Source: Peptococcaceae bacterium (GTDB taxonomy: Bacteria; Bacillota; Peptococcia; Peptococcales; Peptococcaceae). Taken from it: 50,583 nucleotides of DNA. Numbering within the stretch: position 1 is the first letter of the stretch; each line of letters opens with the position of its first letter. The position numbers and the translations under genes are program-made. Where the stretch lies: positions 1 through 50,583 of the forward strand of contig JAFYPD010000017.1 of the NCBI GenBank assembly GCA_017547685.1, in the 5' to 3' direction. Positions 31,382 through 39,858 of the stretch are shown one piece after another. The notes beneath the pieces were generated by a model, which saw only the letters and a program-made list of their open reading frames with translations, was not told the DNA's origin and made no database searches.

Positions 31382-32794
31382 ATGACCAAACCCTATATCC
31401 CTTATCTGTGGCAGAAGATGGAGCAATTGCATCGGCAGAAGCCCGTATCGGGCCACACGCCAGGGCATAAAAACGGCATCTTTCTGCCTGAGCCACTGCA
31501 GTCCGCCTGGGGCAGCACCTTTGCATCCTATGACTTTACTGAGCTTGACGGGCTGGATAATCTGCATTTTTCCACTGGCTGCATTGCGCAAAGCCAGCAG
31601 CAGGCGGCAGAAATTTTCGGCGCCGGGCAGTGCTTTTATTTAGTAAACGGCACCACCGCAGGCCTGCAGGCCTCGATTATGGCTGCGTGCAGCAATCAAT
31701 CGGTATTTGTGCCGCGCCACGTGCATCGCTCGGTATATCACAGTTTATTGCTGGCACACGCTCAGCCCATTTATCTGCCGCTGGAACTTGACGAGGCAAC
31801 CAGCCTGCCGCTTGGCATTTCCGCCGATACGCTGAAACAATATATGGAAGACTATCCTGACTGCAAACATCTGATTCTGGTGAACCCGACCTATCAGGGC
31901 ATTACTGCGGACAATGTGCGGTGTGTACAGCTGGCTAAACAGCACGGCCTCACTGTGATTGTAGACGAGGCCCACGGCTCCCATCTGCATTTTCACGATG
32001 ACCTGCCGCAATCGCTGTTAGATGCCGGGGCGGATTTGGTGGTACAGAGCTGGCACAAAACACTGCCGGTACTGACCCAGGGCAGCGCTCTGCTGGTCAG
32101 TCAGGATTACAGCGGCCCGTCACCGGGACCATTTCTCAGTTTACTGCAGACCACATCGCCCTCCTACCTGATTATGGCCTCTCTGGAAGCCGGAAGCATC
32201 TATATGGGGCAGGAGTCCCAAATGCACATTGCTGACTCACTGCAGGCCATTTTTTCGCTTCACAGCCGCATTGCCGATACCTGCCAGACGCTGCGTGTGC
32301 TTTGGAATCCTGCATGGAAACAGGACCCGTTCAAGCTGTACGTTCTGTCGGACCGGTTATCCGGCGCAGAGATGGATGAATATCTGCGGGTGCATCACGC
32401 CATCTACAGTGAAATGCACGATAATAACGGCATTCTGTTCATCCTGCCGGTGCATACAACCGAAGCCTGGGCGGAAACCATTTATCAGGCACTGATGGCA
32501 CTGGACCGATATGCACAGAAAAAAATCAGTGAAGCTGCAGACAAACCTGCCGCCAGTTTTTACTGCAGAAAGATCCCCGATCAGTGCTACCCACTGCAGG
32601 AAGCCTTTTATAAAGAAAAAGAGCAAATCCCATGGCGTAATGCTGCGGGCAGAACGGCAGGCCAGTTTATTCTGCGTTATCCGCCTGGTATTCCACTTTT
32701 GGTTCCCGGCGAAGTTATCACCCGGGAAATCGTGCAGCTTTGGATTGCCAGCGGCGGTACCAAAGAAGAACTGGTAACCGTATTAACCAAATAA
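31382..32794 (+). CDS. Orn/Lys/Arg decarboxylase family PLP enzyme (YaaO type)
   Basis: The 470-residue fold-type I PLP protein has HTPGHKNG near the N-terminus, NGTTAGLQASI, VDEAHGSH (PLP aspartate) and the Schiff-base lysine in SWHKTLPVLTQGS. It lacks the N-terminal wing domain of E. coli CadA/SpeF, like Bacillus YaaO/SpeA. It may decarboxylate arginine, lysine or ornithine to a polyamine precursor. The substrate is not decided. Start ATG 31382 has CAGGAG 9 nt upstream. It is followed by tmk as in Bacillus. Confidence 0.88.
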   Translation: MTKPYIPYLWQKMEQLHRQKPVSGHTPGHKNGIFLPEPLQSAWGSTFASYDFTELDGLDNLHFSTGCIAQSQQQAAEIFGAGQCFYLVNGTTAGLQASIMAACSNQSVFVPRHVHRSVYHSLLLAHAQPIYLPLELDEATSLPLGISADTLKQYMEDYPDCKHLILVNPTYQGITADNVRCVQLAKQHGLTVIVDEAHGSHLHFHDDLPQSLLDAGADLVVQSWHKTLPVLTQGSALLVSQDYSGPSPGPFLSLLQTTSPSYLIMASLEAGSIYMGQESQMHIADSLQAIFSLHSRIADTCQTLRVLWNPAWKQDPFKLYVLSDRLSGAEMDEYLRVHHAIYSEMHDNNGILFILPVHTTEAWAETIYQALMALDRYAQKKISEAADKPAASFYCRKIPDQCYPLQEAFYKEKEQIPWRNAAGRTAGQFILRYPPGIPLLVPGEVITREIVQLWIASGGTKEELVTVLTK

Positions 32795-32806
32795 AAATAA
32801 ATGTAG

Positions 32807-32832
32807 GGGCCGTTGACCACAACGGCCCGTTT
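32807..32832 (+). terminator. Weak hairpin between decarboxylase and tmk
   Basis: GGGCCGTT/AACGGCCC stem followed by GTTTC. With few T it probably gives only partial termination and read-through to tmk. Confidence 0.45.
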
Positions 32833-32851
32833 CAAGAAAGGATTTTTATCT

Positions 32852-33520
32852 ATGAACGGAACATTATATGTTATCGAGGGCGTGGACGGCAGCGGCAAAG
32901 CCACCCAGACAGAGCTGCTATATCAGGCACTGCTGGCACAGGGAAAAAACGTGCGCAAAGTCAGCTTTCCGGATTACGACAGCCCGTCCTCCAGTTTGAT
33001 TAAAATGTATCTCAACGGCGAATTCGGCACCGACCCGCAGTCGGTAAACGCCTTTGCCACCTCGGTCTTTTTTGCGGTAGACCGCTTCGCCTCCTTCCGC
33101 AAGGACTGGCAGCAGTTTTATGAAGACGGCGGCATTATTATCGCTGACCGCTACGTGACGTCTAATCTGGTGCATCAGGCCGGCAAAATTGCCGACACCG
33201 ACGAAAAAGAACGCTACATCGCGTGGCTGTCTGATCTGGAGTACAACATCTTCGGCCTGCCAAAGCCAGACTGCGTTATCTTTCTGGATATGCCGCCTGC
33301 TTACAGCCTCCGCCTGCGCCAGCAGAGAGGCGAGTTGAAACAGGGCCTCTCCGCCGATATCCACGAAGCCGACCAGCAGTATTTACAGCAGGCCTACGAT
33401 AACGCCATTGGCATTGCCAAGCATCAGAACTGGCACACCATCAGCTGTGTAGCCGACGGTGAAATCCGGGCCATCGACGATATCCATCAGGAAATTCTGC
33501 AGACCATATGCGGAGAATAA
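32852..33520 (+). CDS. tmk: Thymidylate kinase
   Basis: Tmk converts dTMP to dTDP. With the ATG at 32852 (SD AAAGGA) the protein is 222 residues: P-loop EGVDGSGKATQ (7-17), DR-type motif in ADRYVTSNLVHQAGK, and a lid region RLRQQRGE. It matches the slightly longer thymidylate kinases seen in Clostridia (an inserted FPDYDSPSSSLIK segment). Its position after a YaaO-like decarboxylase is as in Bacillus, but the usual darA/yaaR/holB genes do not follow. Confidence 0.92.
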   Translation: MNGTLYVIEGVDGSGKATQTELLYQALLAQGKNVRKVSFPDYDSPSSSLIKMYLNGEFGTDPQSVNAFATSVFFAVDRFASFRKDWQQFYEDGGIIIADRYVTSNLVHQAGKIADTDEKERYIAWLSDLEYNIFGLPKPDCVIFLDMPPAYSLRLRQQRGELKQGLSADIHEADQQYLQQAYDNAIGIAKHQNWHTISCVADGEIRAIDDIHQEILQTICGE

Positions 33521-33525
33521 GACAA

Positions 33526-33568
33526 AAACAGCGGCCCCGCATTTTTTTGCAGAGCCGCTGTTTATTTA
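33526..33568 (+). terminator. tmk terminator
   Basis: AAACAGCGGC/GCCGCTGTTT stem with a large loop, followed by ATTTA. Confidence 0.7.
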
Positions 33569-33689
33569 CCAGATTCTTAAAAGAATCCTTACTTATTCAA
33601 ATGTCATATACATCCATTGTCTATCCCAGGCTCAATTAACATAATATTCTCCGCCATACCCGTTCATCGGCAGACCGGTTAGCCCGTAG

Positions 33690-33782
33690 TCACAATGCTG
33701 TACTATTCAGTTTTTCATATTTATCTACATCATATCTCGGCAGATTTTCAAATGTGTATTTCCAGTTGCCTTCTTTATTGGC
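33690..33782 (-). pseudogene. Remnant of a Cna-B-type surface protein domain
   Basis: Directly after the MBL gene stop, the minus strand reads NKEGNWKYTFENLPRYDVD before running into KYEKLNSTAL and a stop. The motif G-x-W-x-Y-T-F-x-N-L-P-x-Y-D is the hallmark of Cna-B repeats in LPXTG adhesins. No start codon, SD or further domain remains. Downstream sequence to 33596 shows only short frames. It is a decayed fragment, probably of a former adhesin gene. Confidence 0.55.
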
Positions 33783-33787
33783 AAGCC

Positions 33788-34591
33788 TTACAGCACAATC
33801 ACATCAAAATCATCCGGCACATACACCCAGCCCCCGAAATACTGTTTTGCTTCGGCGGTGTACGTATGTTTACGCAGGGCAAGCTGTTTATCTTCGGTGT
33901 GGAACAGAATCAGACTGTGCACCTGCAGCTGTTCGGCACATTCTGCTGCATCTTTTACAGTGCTGTGCTGGATTTTATGCGGATGGTAGATTGCCTCCTG
34001 GCTTTCCAGACACAGGGCTTCGTGCATGAGATAATCCACACCGGCTGCGTAGGCGGCGCATTCCTCCCGGTAAGGTTCATCGCCCAGATAGGTGATGGTT
34101 TTGCCGTTTTGCAGCTCCACTTTCACACCGTACTGCAGCGTTTTTTTACTGCGGGTGTCAAAAAAGGTTGTTTTGCGGCCTAAAATATCAAAGGTCAAGC
34201 CGTCGCTGAGGCAGTGGAAAATAATCCGTTCCCCAAACAGCGAAAGCAAACGAGCCGGCAGCATAAACTGACACATCTGCAACAGACCGTCGGCAAGTTC
34301 CTGATGACAGTACATATGCAGATTTCCTTTGTACACACCTTTCTCGATGCCGTGGCCAATCATGCGCAGCATCCACACAGCGCCCATCACGTGGTCGGTA
34401 TGGCGATGGGACAAAAAGATATGGTGCACCTGCCCCAGCGAAATGCCGGCCTTTTCCAGATTGGTCAGTACGCCGTTTCCGCCGCCGCAGTCAATCATAA
34501 AATGTTCCTGGCCGTCAGATACGGTAAAGCAGGTGGTATAGCATTTTGTAGCAATGGCATAGCCAGTGCCCAGTGCAGTTAACTGTTCCAT
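33788..34591 (-). CDS. MBL-fold metallohydrolase (RNase Z-like)
   Basis: The 267-residue protein has the metallo-beta-lactamase signature SHRHTDH, the early strand GTGYAIATKCYTTCF and a late HxxH-type histidine in MHEALCLES. It resembles the RNase Z/AtsA branch, which includes tRNA 3'-processing enzymes and arylsulfatase- or phosphodiesterase-like hydrolases. ATG 34591 is used (SD AAGGAG, 8 nt). It starts 12 nt after the MFS gene, so the two are one transcript, upstream of nothing else functional. Its position near the sulfotransferase-like genes is suggestive only. Confidence 0.82.
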   Translation of the reverse strand: MEQLTALGTGYAIATKCYTTCFTVSDGQEHFMIDCGGGNGVLTNLEKAGISLGQVHHIFLSHRHTDHVMGAVWMLRMIGHGIEKGVYKGNLHMYCHQELADGLLQMCQFMLPARLLSLFGERIIFHCLSDGLTFDILGRKTTFFDTRSKKTLQYGVKVELQNGKTITYLGDEPYREECAAYAAGVDYLMHEALCLESQEAIYHPHKIQHSTVKDAAECAEQLQVHSLILFHTEDKQLALRKHTYTAEAKQYFGGWVYVPDDFDVIVL

Positions 34592-34603
34592 AAAAAACAC
34601 TCC

Positions 34604-35818
34604 TTATTTTACGCCGCGCAGCGGCAGACTGGATTTCATCAGCAATGCCCAGCCGATAAAACTTACAATACCAGTAACACAGATAATCGTTCCCAGCCCC
34701 ATAACAGCATTGCTGAACATGGATGCTGCCATCATCCCGATGCTGCCGAATACGGTGGCAACACCGCTAATCAGCGACGATGCAGAGCCGGTATCACCTT
34801 CCTGCTGCTCCAGCATAATGTTGGTGCTGAACGGACGGGTCACAGTGCCGGCCAGAGAAAACGGCATAAAGCCCAGCCAGAACAGGAACGGAGACAATCC
34901 GCCCGCCAGCACGATGACTGCCCCGCAGATTGCATAAACCGTAAAGCAGCATAATGCAAATTTCTTTTTATTGGCATTGGTCAGGAATCGTACATACAGC
35001 ATCGGCCCAAGCATGGATAACCCGGCATTGGCCGCAAAGAAGTAGCTGTACACTTGTTCCGACAACCCGAAATATTCTACATAAATATACGACGACATAG
35101 AGATGTATCCCATGAACGCCAGATTATACAGCGAAAAAATAAAACACGGCACAATAAAGCTTACATTTTTGCCAACTGCGAACAAACGGCCGATGGCACC
35201 TGCCACAGAGCCCTCGTACTTTTCATCAGCAGGAAGGGTTTCCTGATACAGAACCGATAACAGCAGGCAGGCAAGCCCCGCAATGGTCAGCACCTGGAAA
35301 GAACCGCGCCAGTCGGTAAACAGAAGCAGAATCGCCCCCACCACCGGAGCCAGCATCGGTGCCAGCCCGGCAACCGTCTGTACAATGGCCAGAATGGTTT
35401 CGCGCTGCTTCCCGCTGAAACAGTCTTTAATCAGTGCCATAGAGACCGCCGTAATGGCACCGGCACCAATCCCCTGGGCCACGCGGGCACCAATCAGTAC
35501 ATATACCGTTGGCGCCATGGCACATACCATGCTGGCGGATGCATAAATGGCGGATCCCACAATTAAAATTTTCCTGCGGCCGTATTTATCGCTCATCGGC
35601 CCCCAGAACAAGGTGCCCACCGCATAAAAGAAAAAGAACGCAACCAGCGTCAGGTTGGTCAGTGTGGTCGGCACGCCTAACACTTCGCTCATACTTGGCA
35701 GTGCAGGCAGATACAGATCCGTAGACAGCGGAATAAACATATTCATCAGGGTGATAAACAATACCAGCCCTGTTTTCCCTAAATATTTCTGTTTTTCAAC
35801 ATTCTCTTTTGCGCCCAT
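34604..35818 (-). CDS. MFS transporter, Bcr/CflA drug-efflux type
   Basis: The 404-residue protein has 12 predicted transmembrane helices. The opening LMNMFIPLSTDLYLPALPSM is characteristic of Bcr/CflA multidrug exporters, and the loop GPMSDKYGRRKIL is the MFS A-motif. The nearest SD (GAGGAG) is 14 nt from the ATG, rather far, and no better start is present. It probably exports an aromatic or sulfated compound given the neighbours, but that is a guess. It is co-transcribed with the MBL gene. Confidence 0.88.
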   Translation of the reverse strand: MGAKENVEKQKYLGKTGLVLFITLMNMFIPLSTDLYLPALPSMSEVLGVPTTLTNLTLVAFFFFYAVGTLFWGPMSDKYGRRKILIVGSAIYASASMVCAMAPTVYVLIGARVAQGIGAGAITAVSMALIKDCFSGKQRETILAIVQTVAGLAPMLAPVVGAILLLFTDWRGSFQVLTIAGLACLLLSVLYQETLPADEKYEGSVAGAIGRLFAVGKNVSFIVPCFIFSLYNLAFMGYISMSSYIYVEYFGLSEQVYSYFFAANAGLSMLGPMLYVRFLTNANKKKFALCCFTVYAICGAVIVLAGGLSPFLFWLGFMPFSLAGTVTRPFSTNIMLEQQEGDTGSASSLISGVATVFGSIGMMAASMFSNAVMGLGTIICVTGIVSFIGWALLMKSSLPLRGVK

Positions 35819-35913
35819 TTTTGCAGCAGCACTCCTCTCGATGCTCTATTATACAAAGTTTTCTGCCGGATTTCCAGCAGACATCTGTGATACAAATCAT
35901 ATGTAGAAAAATC

Positions 35914-35950
35914 ACAAAAACAGGAGACACACTGTTGTGTATCCCCTGTC
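35914..35950 (-). terminator. Terminator after the 481-residue sulfotransferase-like gene
   Basis: On the minus strand ACAGGGGATACAC/GTGTGTCTCCTGT followed by TTTTTGTG. Confidence 0.75.
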
Positions 35951-35988
35951 ATTCCATTTTTGTCTTTAGCAGTTATACCGGTTTCTCC

Positions 35989-37434
35989 TTACATTGGAGA
36001 GAAGTCGCCGTCATCTTCGGTTACGCAGTTTTCAAATGCGCTTTCGTAACCAAATGCGTCTGCTACCATGGTTTCGTTGTCAATCATACCTTCTGCAGCG
36101 CCTGGAACGCGGAATGTTTTGTTGTTCAGCGGAGCAACTGGAATTTCTTCCGGTTTTTCCAGCTGCGGCACGTAGCTGTATGGATAACGATACGCACGGT
36201 AAATGAATGGATTGTTGAAATCGAATGGTGCATAGTATTCCCAAACCACTTCTTTGTCGGCAGTTACTTCAAACAGACGGCAGCAGCAGCCTTCGGTAAT
36301 CAAGGTGTTACCGTTTGGCAAACGCTGTGCAGAGCTTACCAGCTGGCTGTAGAATTTGGTGTTTGCAACCATTGGCGCCATCCCCGGGCCGCCCATGTTT
36401 GCGCCGGTGTATTCCCATACTACCTGCAGTGTGATTGGATCAAACTCAACAATTCTGGAGTAGTCACGTTTATCGGTTTTGGAACCATCTTTGCTCATTC
36501 TGTCCGGCAGACCATAACCTGCCCAGCCGCCATTGTCGAATACCAGAATGTTGCCTTCACCCGGCAGACCTTTTGGAATCATGTGGCAGTGATGCTGCCC
36601 GATAATCTGGCCCATAATGCGCAGCTCTTTGCTGGTGGTAAAGTCTGGACCAATCTGCCATACGATTTTACCGGTTTCTTTGCTGATGATGGCCAGAATG
36701 TTGGATTCCCGCGCATCCCAGATGATGTTGTCCGGATGGAAGCGTTCGTCACCCTGGTCATACCATTTGTTTGGCCCCAGTGTGCTCATGGAGTTGATGT
36801 GCATCCAGTCTGCCTGACCGCCGCCGTTTGGATGGTTGTTCGGGTTTCTGAACAGAACGTTTTTGGCTGCTTCGGAGAAGCCCAGTTCGTTGAAATGTTT
36901 GCTGACGGTCCATTCCCACACAATGTTGCCTTCCCAGTCTACTTCGATGATGGTGTCATCCAGTAAACGTTTGTCGGAAATGCGTTTGTTGTATAAATCG
37001 CTGTGGCACAGCAGTAAGGTGTTGCCGCTGTCGGTTTTGCATTCCATATCAGGTACATAGTAGCCAACCGGGTTTCCTTCCCGCTGGAAGTCATGGTGCT
37101 GACGAGCAACCCACATTTCTTTACCGCCGTCGGTTACCTGTTCTTTTTTATTCCATTTCCACACTACATTGCCGTCCCAGTCAACCTGAACCAGGTCAGT
37201 CATATCCTGATATGCATATTTGGAGTCGCGCATGCCTAAAGAACCGAATACCTGACCGCCAGGCAGCAGTTTGTTCGGGAAGCCCTGCAGATTGCGCCAG
37301 GTTTTTACTACATTCCCGTTCATATCGATTAATACGGTACCAACGCCAACAACCGGCATTACAGTATAACCGCTCCAGGCTTTCTCTGGATCGTAAATGG
37401 TAGTTCCCATCGGATATACGCTAGGTGTGCCCAT
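35989..37434 (-). CDS. Arylsulfotransferase-like beta-propeller protein
   Basis: The 481-residue protein shows repeated W-D/G-N-V-V-W blades (VDWDGNVVWKW, VDWEGNIVWEW, KETGKIVWQIG) as in arylsulfate sulfotransferases. Candidate active-site histidines are in RQHHDF (113-114), DWMHINS (212) and GQHHCH (281-284), with R242 in DARESN. These are ordered as in AssT. It is shorter than, and only distantly similar to, the 639-residue enzyme upstream. No signal peptide is present, unlike classical periplasmic AssT. SD AGGAGG lies 7 nt before the ATG. A sulfuryl transfer between phenolic compounds is likely but not proven. Confidence 0.75.
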   Translation of the reverse strand: MGTPSVYPMGTTIYDPEKAWSGYTVMPVVGVGTVLIDMNGNVVKTWRNLQGFPNKLLPGGQVFGSLGMRDSKYAYQDMTDLVQVDWDGNVVWKWNKKEQVTDGGKEMWVARQHHDFQREGNPVGYYVPDMECKTDSGNTLLLCHSDLYNKRISDKRLLDDTIIEVDWEGNIVWEWTVSKHFNELGFSEAAKNVLFRNPNNHPNGGGQADWMHINSMSTLGPNKWYDQGDERFHPDNIIWDARESNILAIISKETGKIVWQIGPDFTTSKELRIMGQIIGQHHCHMIPKGLPGEGNILVFDNGGWAGYGLPDRMSKDGSKTDKRDYSRIVEFDPITLQVVWEYTGANMGGPGMAPMVANTKFYSQLVSSAQRLPNGNTLITEGCCCRLFEVTADKEVVWEYYAPFDFNNPFIYRAYRYPYSYVPQLEKPEEIPVAPLNNKTFRVPGAAEGMIDNETMVADAFGYESAFENCVTEDDGDFSPM

Positions 37435-37510
37435 GATAAAAACCTCCTGAAAAATAAATTCAGGGACAGCCAGATTGCTGCCCCCGCTGCTTCGTCAATT
37501 CAAGTTATAC

Positions 37511-37597
37511 GGCGGCATGTGGACATACCGCCCTACGATTATAAATTTTCACTGCGAGAAAAATCCAAAACAACGCAGTATTACAGAAATTTAGCAA
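37511..37597 (-). repeat. Truncated palindromic element, copy D, plus adjacent hairpin
   Basis: The right half (AATCCAAAACAACGCAG, then AGAAATTTAGCAAG) matches copy C almost exactly and abuts the stop codon of the 639-residue gene. The left half and inner GCGTAC hairpin are missing. A different hairpin, GGCGG-C-ATGT/ACAT-A-CCGCC (37511-37532), stands in their place. Confidence 0.65.
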
Positions 37598-39510
37598 GTC
37601 ACTGCAACGCCTGTTTCGTAGATTTTATAACTATCTTCCCCATCCTGAACCAGTACTTTTACCTGGTATTCACCGGACAGACCGGTTTTATTGATGAAGG
37701 TATCTACTTCACGGCTGTCAGCTTTCTGGAAGGTACCTACGCACATTGCCTGGAAGTGTTTTGGAACAGTGTCGATGTTATAGCGAATAATGTCTACACC
37801 TTTTACCAACAGAACCTGTGCGATGGTGTTTTCTTCAAAGAAGCCATTTACCAAGAATCTGTCATCTTCTTCCACGATTTTTGCTCTGAATTCAGCTGGC
37901 AGCAGTCTGCCTGTTTCTTCTGCTTTTACTTTCATTTTGGTAGATTTTGTTTCAATTAAGCCACCCAGTACAACGCCTTTACCCAGCTCGATGGTTTCGC
38001 CGGCATAGTACAGAGGCAGTTTTTCTGCACGGTAGCAGTTTGCCGGCACGTGCAGTTCCAGAACAACTTCATCATCTACCAGTTCGCAGGTAATGGAGTT
38101 GAAGGTGTAAGTGTGTTCTTTGGATTTTACCGGGTCCATGGCATCCATAACCGCAAAGCCGTCACATGGTTTGCCGTCTTCATAACCGATACCGCCGGAG
38201 TGAACCATGTAGTGACCTTCGTTGTAGTATTCCACATTGCAGATGTATGGAGAGAAGAAGTCTGCGCCGCGTTCTTTCCCGTACTGCCATATCTGTTCAA
38301 TTTCCATTTTTTCGGTGTCGATTCTGTAACGAACACCGCGGGAGAAATTGTCGTGGTTTGGAATACGTTTTTCCGGATTTTTGGAACGGAAGTGACCGTT
38401 GTCAAACAGCATGATATCACCATCCGGCAGAACTACACAAGCGTGCTGTTCATACTGCCAGTCAAATTTGCTCAAATCGCCAACTGGTTTGAAGAAATAT
38501 TTCTGCATATCTTCCGGCCACATTTCAGGGTCACCAATAATCCAGTTCAGTTTGCATTTACCGTTTTCATCCAATTCATAATCCAGATTGATAACAGCAT
38601 CCTGATGACGACCGGACAGGGTCAGGCTGTTTGTTTTTTGGTCGTACCATACAGCATTGTTGTGGAACCAGTCGTGTGCATCCTGGCTGCCGGAACCTGC
38701 AACGTCCTGTGGCAGTACATCTTTGTAATCCCATTTGCGCAGCACTTCACCAGTGTTTTTATCCAACAGTACACAAACATCTTCTACAGTACCAGAGTAA
38801 CGGTCATAAGTCAGCATTAAGATGTTGCCGTCTTCCATTACGAACTGGTCGTGATGGTAACCGCCGATTGGACTCTGATATTCTTTGAAGATTTTACCGC
38901 TGAATGCCATTTCATAGATACCGGTTGTAAAGTATGGCATCTGGATTAAACGTTCCGTACCAATTAATACATGACCGTTTGGCATACGTTTCACGTCAAA
39001 TGCGAAGTTTACGCTTGCGTACCAGCGCAGGTCACCTTTGTAGTCAAAGCCAACCGGCATAGAACGCATTGCAGCTGTTAAGAAAATCAGGTTGTCGCCC
39101 ATGTATTCTTTGGTAGTTTCCATTTTGGTTGCCAGAGGCACACCAGGCATCAGTGGTTCAGTCTGAATTTTGATGGTGGATTTTTCACCATTGCCCAGAA
39201 CGATTTCTACAGTGTTTTCGTAATCTGCATATAAACCATAGATTGGCAAAATGTGTTTTTTGGTTGCAGGGAATCTGTGGGTGATGTTGCCTTCCACTTC
39301 TTTACCCAGTACAGTGATGGTTGCTTCGCTTGCAGCCGGTGTTTCAAACATAACCACTGCTGTCAGCGGGCAGAATTCATACGGGTTCAGTTTTACCAGC
39401 GGGCTGGTCAGGGTGTAGCTGCCTGCTTCGAACTCAGCTAAGAAAGCCTGTTCAGCGGCATACTGACGTTCAATAATGTGCGGGATTCTTTCGTAGGTAA
39501 TAGTTTCCAT
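37591..39510 (-). CDS. Arylsulfate sulfotransferase (AssT family)
   Basis: AssT moves sulfate from one aryl sulfate to another phenol without PAPS. The start at ATG 39510 has AAGGAGAG upstream; the frame is open for 56 more codons but these lack an SD. In the 639 residues: an N-terminal Ig-like domain (about 40-120, PLTAVVMFET to YADYENTVEI) and a beta-propeller with H220 (GYHHDQ), H283, R301 (SGRHQD) and the presumed nucleophile H356 (YEQHACV). H283-R301 spacing equals that of E. coli AssT. There is no signal peptide and no DsbA/DsbL partner, so a cytoplasmic enzyme is predicted. Confidence 0.85.
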   Translation of the reverse strand: METITYERIPHIIERQYAAEQAFLAEFEAGSYTLTSPLVKLNPYEFCPLTAVVMFETPAASEATITVLGKEVEGNITHRFPATKKHILPIYGLYADYENTVEIVLGNGEKSTIKIQTEPLMPGVPLATKMETTKEYMGDNLIFLTAAMRSMPVGFDYKGDLRWYASVNFAFDVKRMPNGHVLIGTERLIQMPYFTTGIYEMAFSGKIFKEYQSPIGGYHHDQFVMEDGNILMLTYDRYSGTVEDVCVLLDKNTGEVLRKWDYKDVLPQDVAGSGSQDAHDWFHNNAVWYDQKTNSLTLSGRHQDAVINLDYELDENGKCKLNWIIGDPEMWPEDMQKYFFKPVGDLSKFDWQYEQHACVVLPDGDIMLFDNGHFRSKNPEKRIPNHDNFSRGVRYRIDTEKMEIEQIWQYGKERGADFFSPYICNVEYYNEGHYMVHSGGIGYEDGKPCDGFAVMDAMDPVKSKEHTYTFNSITCELVDDEVVLELHVPANCYRAEKLPLYYAGETIELGKGVVLGGLIETKSTKMKVKAEETGRLLPAEFRAKIVEEDDRFLVNGFFEENTIAQVLLVKGVDIIRYNIDTVPKHFQAMCVGTFQKADSREVDTFINKTGLSGEYQVKVLVQDGEDSYKIYETGVAVTC

Positions 39511-39613
39511 TAGAAAATCTCTCCTTTTAAAAAATATGTTAAATATATTCGTAATCGCATCATGCCTGAACAGATTATGTACCTCACCATAAATATTTCT
39601 GTTCTTATGTATA

Positions 39614-39641
39614 ATTATAATGATTCTGCTGATTTTGCCAA
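39614..39641 (-). promoter_or_regulatory. Promoter of the arylsulfate sulfotransferase genes
   Basis: On the minus strand TTGGCA (39641-39636), 16 bp, TATAAT (39619-39614). Transcription start would be near 39607. Confidence 0.7.
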
Positions 39642-39664
39642 TTTCCGAATCCTTATACCCCCCT

Positions 39665-39679
39665 ATTGCTGTTATCAAT
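39665..39679. promoter_or_regulatory. LysR-type operator upstream of the sulfotransferase promoter
   Basis: ATTG-N7-CAAT with T66-N11-A78. Its centre is about 65 bp upstream of the predicted start, the canonical LysR recognition site. The LysR gene is divergently transcribed 180 bp away. Confidence 0.55.
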
Positions 39680-39858
39680 GACTGACTATCACTGTTTTAT
39701 CAGGCAGCAGCATAAAAATTCCCGAATTTTCAGATTGTATTTCTTTACGCAAGTCTTTATAATAAATACTGTACAATTTACATTGCGAATTATCTTTTAC
39801 AACAGATTACAACATACACTTTTCCCTTACCCGTCAGGTAGCAAAACAGGAGGAAGCC

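Larger units (their letters stand above)
39511..39858. other. Divergent regulatory region between sulfotransferase and LysR genes
   Basis: Contains the sulfotransferase promoter and LysR box listed separately, and a roughly 100-nt leader on the minus side. TGCTG/CAGCA arms (about 39668 and 39702) and AATTC-type short dyads are visible. The LysR promoter on the plus strand could not be fixed with confidence. Confidence 0.5.

Noticed and set aside
33596..33689. A short functional gene downstream of the Cna-B fragment
   Set aside because: All frames are broken within 20-25 codons and none has an SD.
35809..36966. A 385-codon open frame on the plus strand over the 481-residue sulfotransferase-like gene
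   Set aside because: It is fully antisense to a well-supported gene with an SD and family motifs. Its product is rich in Cys, Phe and His without any recognisable domain, as mirror frames often are.
38050..38820. A 256-codon plus-strand frame inside the 639-residue sulfotransferase gene
   Set aside because: Shadow of the real gene; no start context or known domain.
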